Shown here: positions 1 through 6,782 of the stretch, piece by piece
Layout: every line of letters starts with the position of its first letter
Numbering within the stretch: position 1 is the stretch's first letter
Assembly (NCBI GenBank): GCA_002729115.1
Contig: PBWG01000140.1
Location: 1-7,983 of the forward strand
Direction: 5' to 3'
Length of the DNA: 7,983 nt
Source: Crocinitomicaceae bacterium
GTDB lineage: Bacteria; Bacteroidota; Bacteroidia; Flavobacteriales_D; Sanyastnellaceae
The notes under the pieces: model-generated
The model's database searches: none
The model's input: only the letters and a program-made list of their open reading frames with translations
Told to the model about the DNA's origin: nothing
Made by a program: the position numbers and the translations under genes

Positions 1-2631
1 ATGCGGTCGGCCTTGGAGGCCCTTTCGGATTTCAAGGCGTCGGATTTTCGGAAGATGTCCAAAGACCTGCGCGACGAGGTTCGCGCGGTGGAAGCCACCC
101 TCAAGTCGGTGGCCGCCAAGGCCACGGCCGCCATCGACCGGGAAGGGTTGACCGACAAAGACGTCGTGCGAGGCACGCTCTTTAAGTGGATTCGAAAGCA
201 GCGCCAAGGCCAGGTCACCGCCCCGTCGGCGGCCTTGCAGGCGATGTTCGACGAAGGGGTGTTCACCTCGAAGAACGCGCCGGACGCCACGGTGGCCGCA
301 GTGGGACGCATGTTGCCTGAAGCGGAAGCGGTGCGCGCCCAGGTGGCCCGCATGACCCCGGGCTCGGCGCCAGGGGAGGCGTACCTGTTGCGAAAGCGAC
401 TCGTCCACAAAATCGACTTGGTCGGGACCCTGGCCGCCATTGCCGAGGAGATGGAAGACGTGCAAGCCAGCCGCAACGTGCGGACGTTTCATGCCTTACA
501 CGAGCGCATTGCGCGGGTGGTGCGCCACAACCCGGTGCCGTTTTTGTTTGAACGCATGGGCAGTCGCTTTCGGCACGTGTTCATTGACGAATTCCAGGAC
601 ACCTCCGTGACGCAGTGGCAAAACCTCATCCCGTTGGTGGACCACGTGCTTTCGGAGCGCAACAGGGCTTTGGTTGTGGGTGACAGCAAGCAGGCCATCT
701 ACCGCTGGCGCAACGGCGACCACCGCCAATTGCTGGAGTTGCCCAACATCGTGGACGACGACGAAGGGGCGTTTGCGGACGCGGCACGGACGTTTCACGA
801 CGCCTTGGACGACCAACTCCTCGAGGCAAACTGGCGAAGTGGTTCGGCCATTGTCGCATGGAATGGGGCGTTTTTCGAGGCTGTTCGGCGCAGGTTGCCG
901 GGGGAATTGGCCAAGGTGTACGAGGGCCACACCCAAGTGCCGCAACAAGATTTTGAGGGCCAAATCCACATTGAGGCGGTGTGCGACAAGGACCGCGCCA
1001 CCCGAGAGCAGCTGTTGAACACAGCCCTGGAAGCCCGCATTCGGCACCACGAAGAGGCTGGATTTCGTCGCTCGGAGATGGCCATCCTGGTCCGGACCAA
1101 CAAGCAAGGGGCCCACATCGCCCAGCACCTGCTCGACGTGGGCATCACGCCGCAAACGGAGGACAGCCTTCACCTCGGCCGCCACCCAGGGGCATTGGCC
1201 GTGGTCGCCTTGACGCGCTGGGTCGTGGACCCTTCCGAGGACAGGCACGCCACTGCTTGGCTTCAATGCATGGCGGCGCTGTCCCCTGGCCGCATCGACG
1301 AATCGGTAGTGCTGGACCGGCACGTGTCGTGGCGCCAAAACGACGAGGGACGGCGTTTTGCCTCGCTCGATGCCCTGGGCATGCTGAAAGACCTGTTCCC
1401 TGACCTGCATCCACTGGAACGCGCAAATGGCCCCTTGGTGGCCTGGGTGGGACACGCGTGCCAAACCCTTGGGTTGACTGGGCGGTTCGACGCCTATGCC
1501 GAGGCGTTGATGGAGATGGCCCGAGAGGTGACAGGCACGGAAGACGGCGGCCTTCGCGGATTTCTTCGCGTGTGGGACAGAACAGGGAGCCGGCGTTCCA
1601 TCGTGGCCAGTGGGGGCGAGGACGCCGTCCAAATCATGACGGTCCACAAGGCGAAGGGTTTGGCGTTTCCTGTCACCATCCTGGTGGCAGGCACCAACGT
1701 CGCACGGGAAGTGAAGGGCCATTTGCCCGTGGTCTTGGACCCCGCCACCGGCTTGGACGTGCCTGCGGCGCTGTTGCGGGTCTCGGACATGAAAGACACG
1801 GCGCTGGACGGCAGGGCCGAGGCTGAATTGGACGCCGCCCTGTTGGACCAAATCAACATCGTCTACGTCGGCATGACCCGCCCTGTAGCCCGGCTTGACG
1901 TCCTTGCCGAGACCGCCAAACTGGACTTCGACCGCGAGGCGCCCGCCCAAGTTGGCCAGTGGGTCCTCGCATGTGCAGAGGACGTGGCGGACACCCGCTT
2001 TGAATCGACGGGCGACTGCATTGCGCGGGGCGTTGGCGGGGGGCTTCCAGAACGCACGGCCGGCTCGGATGTGCCCACCGATGCCCTCACCACCCACCTC
2101 CACCTCGGGGAGGAGGTGACCCAGCAAGTCGCCTTGGCCAAAGGCAGCCATGCCTCGGTCCACCCCGACGGCATGGACGAGTCGGCGTTGGGAACGGCGG
2201 TTCATTCGTTGCTGGCGGAGGTCAATTCCACCGACACGTGGCCTGCTGTCCGCGCCAAATTTGCCGCGGGGTGGGCGCTGTCCACCCGAGACCGGGACAA
2301 GCTCCTGAGCTGGGCGGATGCGGTGCTTGACCGTCCGGAATCGGCCCGTTTTTTCCAGCCTGGATTGCGGGTGGAGTGCGAACCCGAGTGGACCGACGGT
2401 GTGGAATTGTACCGCCCCGATCGCGTGGTGTTCGACGGCCAATCCTGGCACATCGTCGACTTCAAGTCGGGCGGGCAAGAAAGAGCCAAGCACATCGCGC
2501 AGGTGCAGTCGTACATGCAAGTGCTGGCGGGCTTGGAAGACGCCCCGATCCGCGGTTGGCTCCTGTACCTTGAACCTTGGTCCCTCGAAGAGGTGCCGGC
2601 TCCCTCGGCACCCCTTATCTTCACCACGTGA
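1..2631 (+). CDS. AddA/RecB-like UvrD-family helicase with C-terminal RecB-type nuclease domain (5' partial)
   Basis: This is an ATP-dependent DNA helicase-nuclease expected to process double-strand DNA ends for recombinational repair in the cytoplasm. The visible 876 residues carry superfamily 1 motifs in order: motif II DEFQDT at 196-201, motif III GDSKQAIYRWR at 227-237, motif IV NWRS at 277-280, motif V TVHKAKGL at 547-554 and motif VI YVGMTR at 622-627. A PD-(D/E)XK nuclease of RecB/AddB type follows: GTAVH at 731-735, PDRVV at 806-810, VDFKSG at 819-824, and Q834/Y838. Both the proposed metal-binding acid (D807) and the D820/K822 pair are present, so the nuclease looks intact. The Walker A motif is missing because the reading frame is open at base 1. 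The ATG at base 1 is therefore probably an internal methionine, with some 150-250 residues upstream by comparison with family lengths as I remember them. In Bacteroidota an AddB-like partner is often adjacent, which would place it off the left edge; that is inference. AddA, rather than RecB, is my best label, but the symbol is not certain. Confidence 0.9.
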   Translation: MRSALEALSDFKASDFRKMSKDLRDEVRAVEATLKSVAAKATAAIDREGLTDKDVVRGTLFKWIRKQRQGQVTAPSAALQAMFDEGVFTSKNAPDATVAAVGRMLPEAEAVRAQVARMTPGSAPGEAYLLRKRLVHKIDLVGTLAAIAEEMEDVQASRNVRTFHALHERIARVVRHNPVPFLFERMGSRFRHVFIDEFQDTSVTQWQNLIPLVDHVLSERNRALVVGDSKQAIYRWRNGDHRQLLELPNIVDDDEGAFADAARTFHDALDDQLLEANWRSGSAIVAWNGAFFEAVRRRLPGELAKVYEGHTQVPQQDFEGQIHIEAVCDKDRATREQLLNTALEARIRHHEEAGFRRSEMAILVRTNKQGAHIAQHLLDVGITPQTEDSLHLGRHPGALAVVALTRWVVDPSEDRHATAWLQCMAALSPGRIDESVVLDRHVSWRQNDEGRRFASLDALGMLKDLFPDLHPLERANGPLVAWVGHACQTLGLTGRFDAYAEALMEMAREVTGTEDGGLRGFLRVWDRTGSRRSIVASGGEDAVQIMTVHKAKGLAFPVTILVAGTNVAREVKGHLPVVLDPATGLDVPAALLRVSDMKDTALDGRAEAELDAALLDQINIVYVGMTRPVARLDVLAETAKLDFDREAPAQVGQWVLACAEDVADTRFESTGDCIARGVGGGLPERTAGSDVPTDALTTHLHLGEEVTQQVALAKGSHASVHPDGMDESALGTAVHSLLAEVNSTDTWPAVRAKFAAGWALSTRDRDKLLSWADAVLDRPESARFFQPGLRVECEPEWTDGVELYRPDRVVFDGQSWHIVDFKSGGQERAKHIAQVQSYMQVLAGLEDAPIRGWLLYLEPWSLEEVPAPSAPLIFTT

Positions 2632-2633
2632 TG
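2629..2633 (+). promoter_or_regulatory. Overlapping stop/start (TGATG) between helicase-nuclease gene and secreted-protein gene
   Basis: The TGA stop of the upstream gene (2629-2631) shares its last base with the ATG of the next gene (2631-2633). The stretch before the ATG is pyrimidine-rich and shows no purine-rich ribosome binding site. This fits either re-initiation by ribosomes finishing the upstream gene or the Shine-Dalgarno-poor starts typical of Bacteroidota. An in-frame ATG further upstream at 2577 would put 18 residues, including two arginines, in front of a normal signal peptide. The 2631 start is therefore preferred. Confidence 0.75.
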
Positions 2634-2717
2634 AACACCTTCTCTTTCGCCTTTCGCCCCTTCTTGTCGTTTGCCTTTGCGGTGTTGACGTTTGCCGTCG
2701 GCTTGACCGTCCAAGGT
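2631..2717 (+). other. Predicted Sec signal peptide of the large secreted protein
   Basis: These codons encode residues 1-29. After a short N-region with one positive charge (R9), residues 10-27 are mostly Phe, Leu, Ala and Val. A small residue, G29, stands before the likely cleavage point, after which the sequence turns polar (QTVGKEY). There is no lipobox cysteine, so signal peptidase I rather than II is expected. The exact cut site is approximate. Confidence 0.8.
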
Positions 2718-5700
2718 CAAACCGTGGGCAAAGAATACCTGGTCCGCAGCACGGACGCTTCTCAAGTGCAGACCCGCGCCTCGGCTTGCGCGCCCGCCAC
2801 GGCCTTGCGCGACCTCGAATGGAACAATGTCCGCGCCCTCGTGGAGAACGGCGGCACGTTGTGGCACGAGCGCGCCAACTGGCGCGGGGCTTACATCGTG
2901 CCGAAGGAGGACAACGTGTCGACGGTGTTTGCCGGCGCCCTGTGGATCGGTGGCATCAGCCCGGACCAGCAATTGAAGCTGGCGGCTGTACGCTACCGCC
3001 GCGACGGCAACGACTTTTGGCCTGGACCTCTGTCCAACGACGGGGCGGCGGAAGTGGACGCCACCACGTGCAACGAGTACGACGAGTTCTTCGTGTCGAC
3101 GCGCGCCGACGCGAGGCGCCACCGCCAGTATTTCGAAGCGTTGGCGGCGGGCACCGTGGACGAGGAGTTCCCCGAAGGCTACGCCATGCCTGCCTACTTC
3201 CGAGATTATCCAGCGCACGGCAACACGGACCTGAACCAAGACTACTACTTGGCGCCGTTCCTGGATTACAACGGCGACGGCTTCTACTCCCCTGAACAGG
3301 GCGACTACCCGTGGTACGATTTTTTGCAGGAAATCGATTGCGGCAACCGCCGTCGGGAGGACATCGTTCCACTCTACGGGGACCAGAATTACTACTGGAT
3401 TTTCAACGACAAAGGCAACGTGCACTCCGAGTCTCAGGGTGAGCCCATCGGGATGGAGATTCGTGCGCAGGCCTTTGCCTTTGCCACCAACGACGAGGTC
3501 AACAACATGACCTTCAACAACTACGTCCTCATCAACCAGGGCACCCAAACCCTGACCAACACGTACATGTGCCAATGGGTGGACAGTGACTTGGGTGGCA
3601 TCAGCGACGACTACGTGGGCTGCGACGTGCAGCGCGGTTTGGGGTACACCTACAACGGGGACGCCTTCGACGAGTCGGACAGCTTTTCGCCGGGCTACGG
3701 CGAAAACCCGCCTGCTTTTGGGGTGGACTTCTTCGAAGGGCCGTACCAGGATGCCGACGGCATCGACAACCCGCTGACCACGAACTTCTCCAACGCCATC
3801 GATTCGTTGGGCATTCCCTACGAGGGCATTGGCATCGGCTACGGCGACGGGGTGGTGGACAACGAGCGCTTCGGCATGCGCCGGTTCATCTACTTCAACT
3901 GGGGCTCGGGCCCCAACACCCAGCCTTCGACGGCAGGCCACTACTACAACTACATGCGCGGCTACTGGAAGAACGGCCAGCGCATGGCTTACGGGGGGGA
4001 CGGCCTGAATGCGGGCACTGGCGCCAACCTCGAGATCTACTCCGACTACATGTTCCCCGGGGACACCGACCCCTACGCTTGGGGCACTGGAGGCACGCCT
4101 GTGGAGCCGTGGTCTGAATTCGAAACGGGGAACCCTCCGGGAGACCGCCTGTTTTTGCAGAGCGCGGGGCCGTTCACCCTCGAGCCTGGCGACTACAACA
4201 ACATCACGGTGGGCATGGTTTGGGCCCGCGCAGGAGGCGGAGAGCCTTTCGAAAGCGTGAAGCTGTTGCGGTTGGCCGACGACAAGGCGCAGGCGTTGTT
4301 CGACAACTGCTTTGAGATCGTTTCGGGTCCCGACGCGCCGGACATGACCATCCAAGAGCTGGAGAACGAACTCATCCTGTACTTGACCAACAACAACCCC
4401 CTTTCGAACAACTTCGGCGAGGCGTACACGGCGGTGGACCCCGGCATTCCCAAGGAGTTGCCTGACGGCACGTTGTTGTCGGAGGCTGACCGTTCGTACG
4501 CGTTTGAAGGCTACCAAATTTACCAGCTCGCGGAACAGGGCGTCAGCCCCGCCGAGCTCGGAGACGTGGAGAAGGCGCGTTTGATTTACCAATGCGACAT
4601 CGCCAACGACGTGGCGAACGTGGTGAATTACCGATATGACGACATCATGCAAGCGTCGGTTCCGGAGCTCATGGCCAATGGCGAGAACGAAGGCATTGCG
4701 CACAGCTTCCGCGTGACCAAAGACGCGTTCGCCCAAGGCGACAACGCCTTGGTGAACCACAAGACGTACCACTTCATGGCGTTGGCCTACGGCTACAACA
4801 ACTACGGCGACTTCGATCCGGTGTTGGGCACAGGCCAAGACATCCAGTACAAGGCTTCTCGGAAGGCGGCCGTCGGCTCGATCCGCGTCTACAGCGGCAT
4901 TCCGCATAAGCCCTCTCCTGAGAGCGGCGGCTTGATCCAGAGTGCGTCGTACGGCGACGGCGTGGTGATGACGCGTTTGGAGGGCAAGGGCAACGGCGAG
5001 AACGACGTGGCTTTGACGCCTGAGAGCGAGGCTGCGCTTCTTGCCAGCGGCTCAGGCAAGCTTGCCTCAGTCACTTACCAAGGTGGCATGGGCCCCGTGT
5101 CGGTGCGTGTCATCGACCCGCTTTCTGTGCCTGACGCTGAATTTGAGCTCCGCGTGTTGGGCGAGGCCGGCGACCTCGACGAAGGCGAGGACGTGAACTG
5201 GGTGCTGACCAACCTGACGATGCTCGACACGGCCATGTCGGCCAGCGACTCGGCCAAGGCCATCGTCACCAGCGACCGCACCATCGACGTGCTCAACGAG
5301 CAGCTCATCTTGCAGTGGGGTCTCGGCGTCACCTGCCAACAGAAGGTGTACAGCTCCGGCGACGAGGTGGCCACGCCCCTCGGCTCCAGCATCACCTTCT
5401 CCAACCCTCAAGAGCCATGGCTCCAGGGCATCCCTGACGCCGAAGGCTTCGTGGAGAACAACTGGATCCGTTCCGGCACCCAGGAGGGCGACGCGGAGTC
5501 TCCGTACGAGTTGACCTACGACGACCTCATGGACGAGGAAGAGCTCTACGAGGGCTTCTTGGGCGGCACATGGGCGCCGTACTCTGTGGTGTCGTACACC
5601 AACGCAGACGTCGAAGACCCTGCCACCGGTGCGACCTACGAGTTCTTGCCTTTGTACGCCCCCACACGTGACGACTTGAAGCGCGTGCAGCAGTGGAACA

Positions 5701-6782
5701 CTCCTGAGTCGACCACCAGCGTCGACGTGGTCTTCACCAGCGACCGCAGCAAGTGGACCCGTTGCCCTGTGTTGGAGATGCAGCCCAACGACATCTTGGC
5801 GCAGAACGCCACTGGCGCCTCAGGCACCATCGAGAAGATGAACCTCCGCCGTCACAAGTCGGTCGACAAGTTTGGCCGCACCGTCGACGACGAGGGTGTG
5901 AACCAAGGCGACGCCACGATGGTCAGCGGTACAGGCATGGGATGGTTCCCAGGCTACGCCATCGACTTGGCCACAGGCGAGCGCTTGAACATGGCCTTCG
6001 GTGAAGACTCGTGGCTCAGCGCCGACAACGGCAAGGACATGATCTGGAACCCCTCTTCCAACAGGCAGTACATGGGTGGTCAGCACTGGATCTACGTCTT
6101 CAAGAGCGGCCAGGCCGCCTCAGGACAGGGCAACCGCATGCCTCCGTACGACCGCGGTCAATTCATCATGAACGAGCTCGGCGACAACCCAGGCATCACC
6201 AACGAGAAGAAGGTCTTCCGCGACTGCGCGTGGGTCGGCTCTGCACGGAGCAACCCCGACTTCCCGATGCTCAGCGTCGAGGACGGACTCATCCCCAACG
6301 AGACGCGTGTGAGCCTTCGCGTGGCACGTGCTTACGACAAGTACAGCGCCAACGTCATCGACACCGACAACGTGGACAACGCCAAGAACTTCTGGGATCC
6401 CCTCTACACCTTCTCCACCAGCGACGTGGCCACACGAAGCGAAGAGGTGGCGGTGCTCGAGGAGATGCTCGAGGAAATCAACGTGGTGCCCAACCCGTAC
6501 TACGCCTACAGCCAGTACGAGACCAGCAAGCTGGACAACCGCGTGAAGATTGTGAACCTGCCTGAGGTGTGCACCGTGCGCATCTACAACCTCTCGGGCA
6601 CCTTGGTTCGCACCTACTCCAAAGCCGACCCACTCACCTACGTCGATTGGGACCTCAAGAACGAAGCCAACGTGCCCATCGCTGGGGGCGTCTACATCAT
6701 CCACATCGACGTGCCAGGCGTCGGTCAGGCCGTCCGGAAATGGTTCGGTGTGATGAGGCCCATTGATTTGGACAACTTCTAA
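2631..6782 (+). CDS. Large secreted protein with T9SS C-terminal sorting domain, function unknown
   Basis: The 1383-residue product is probably exported by the Sec system and then carried over the outer membrane by the type IX secretion system. Residues 1-29 look like a signal peptide: a single arginine at 9, a hydrophobic stretch, then VQG before a likely cut near residue 29. Regions that look family-conserved include WNNVRALVENGG (64-75), FAGALWIGG (100-108), GNDFWPGPL (126-134), a calcium-site-like DYNGDGFYSPEQGDYP (212-227), a stretch with WVDSDLG and YVGCDVQRGLGY (around 316-337), DAPDMTIQELENELILYLTNN (from 568), and GMGWFPGYAIDLATGERLNMAFGE (1102-1125). From about 1283 the sequence VVPNPYYAY begins a beta-rich tail ending in a lysine-containing KWFGVMRP segment, as in T9SS sorting domains. 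The protein is rich in Asp, Glu, Asn, Gly and Tyr, and has eleven cysteines spread along its length. No catalytic motif was recognised. From memory, similar 1000-1700 residue proteins occur widely in Bacteroidota as hypothetical T9SS cargo, sometimes beside PorV-like proteins; none is visible here. A structural surface or adhesive role is possible but unproven. Confidence 0.88.
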   Translation: MNTFSFAFRPFLSFAFAVLTFAVGLTVQGQTVGKEYLVRSTDASQVQTRASACAPATALRDLEWNNVRALVENGGTLWHERANWRGAYIVPKEDNVSTVFAGALWIGGISPDQQLKLAAVRYRRDGNDFWPGPLSNDGAAEVDATTCNEYDEFFVSTRADARRHRQYFEALAAGTVDEEFPEGYAMPAYFRDYPAHGNTDLNQDYYLAPFLDYNGDGFYSPEQGDYPWYDFLQEIDCGNRRREDIVPLYGDQNYYWIFNDKGNVHSESQGEPIGMEIRAQAFAFATNDEVNNMTFNNYVLINQGTQTLTNTYMCQWVDSDLGGISDDYVGCDVQRGLGYTYNGDAFDESDSFSPGYGENPPAFGVDFFEGPYQDADGIDNPLTTNFSNAIDSLGIPYEGIGIGYGDGVVDNERFGMRRFIYFNWGSGPNTQPSTAGHYYNYMRGYWKNGQRMAYGGDGLNAGTGANLEIYSDYMFPGDTDPYAWGTGGTPVEPWSEFETGNPPGDRLFLQSAGPFTLEPGDYNNITVGMVWARAGGGEPFESVKLLRLADDKAQALFDNCFEIVSGPDAPDMTIQELENELILYLTNNNPLSNNFGEAYTAVDPGIPKELPDGTLLSEADRSYAFEGYQIYQLAEQGVSPAELGDVEKARLIYQCDIANDVANVVNYRYDDIMQASVPELMANGENEGIAHSFRVTKDAFAQGDNALVNHKTYHFMALAYGYNNYGDFDPVLGTGQDIQYKASRKAAVGSIRVYSGIPHKPSPESGGLIQSASYGDGVVMTRLEGKGNGENDVALTPESEAALLASGSGKLASVTYQGGMGPVSVRVIDPLSVPDAEFELRVLGEAGDLDEGEDVNWVLTNLTMLDTAMSASDSAKAIVTSDRTIDVLNEQLILQWGLGVTCQQKVYSSGDEVATPLGSSITFSNPQEPWLQGIPDAEGFVENNWIRSGTQEGDAESPYELTYDDLMDEEELYEGFLGGTWAPYSVVSYTNADVEDPATGATYEFLPLYAPTRDDLKRVQQWNTPESTTSVDVVFTSDRSKWTRCPVLEMQPNDILAQNATGASGTIEKMNLRRHKSVDKFGRTVDDEGVNQGDATMVSGTGMGWFPGYAIDLATGERLNMAFGEDSWLSADNGKDMIWNPSSNRQYMGGQHWIYVFKSGQAASGQGNRMPPYDRGQFIMNELGDNPGITNEKKVFRDCAWVGSARSNPDFPMLSVEDGLIPNETRVSLRVARAYDKYSANVIDTDNVDNAKNFWDPLYTFSTSDVATRSEEVAVLEEMLEEINVVPNPYYAYSQYETSKLDNRVKIVNLPEVCTVRIYNLSGTLVRTYSKADPLTYVDWDLKNEANVPIAGGVYIIHIDVPGVGQAVRKWFGVMRPIDLDNF
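6477..6779 (+). other. Predicted T9SS C-terminal sorting domain
   Basis: This stretch encodes residues 1283-1383. It opens with INVVPNPYY, the usual N-P-N/P-Y style entry of T9SS sorting domains. Next come a beta strand with VRIYNLSGTLVRTY, then W-D-L-K-N with a glycine-rich turn (VPIAGGVYIIHI), and a final KWFGVMRP strand. This order (PNP, V-x-I-Y-N/D-x-x-G-x-x-V, W-D, G-x-Y, K) is the general pattern of type A sorting domains. The tail after the last strand, PIDLDNF, is longer than in typical short sorting domains but, as I recall, is seen in this large-protein family. An acidic run (EEVAVLEEMLEE) precedes the domain and could be a linker. Confidence 0.8.
6779..6782. other. Tail-to-tail overlap of two stop codons
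   Basis: The four bases CTAA serve both strands. TAA at 6780-6782 ends the secreted-protein gene on the plus strand. TAG, read on the minus strand from 6781 to 6779, ends the ABC exporter gene. There is no intergenic space, so any terminator for either transcript must lie inside the opposing coding region. I see only a weak 5-base stem (6826-6830 with 6834-6838) without a T-run, which does not qualify as an intrinsic terminator. Confidence 0.9.

Noticed and set aside
496..2520. A 674-codon open frame on the minus strand inside the helicase-nuclease gene
   Set aside because: It is antisense to a gene with all motifs in order, its product is low in recognisable pattern, and its existence is explained by the same codon-bias effect.
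2577..2630. Alternative upstream ATG start for the secreted protein, adding 18 residues
   Set aside because: It would place an arginine-containing extension before a standard signal peptide and deepen the overlap with the helicase gene. The ATG at 2631 gives a proper signal peptide.
2202..4907. A 901-codon open frame on the minus strand spanning the junction of the first two genes
   Set aside because: It lies opposite two well-supported genes, and its product is a Val/His/Arg-rich string with no recognisable domain. GC-rich codon bias often keeps antisense frames open; the length alone is not evidence.
6456..6479. Short tandem repeat (two imperfect copies of a 12-base unit encoding LEEM/LEEI)
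   Set aside because: Only two imperfect copies in an acidic linker. It is best explained by amino-acid composition and codon bias.
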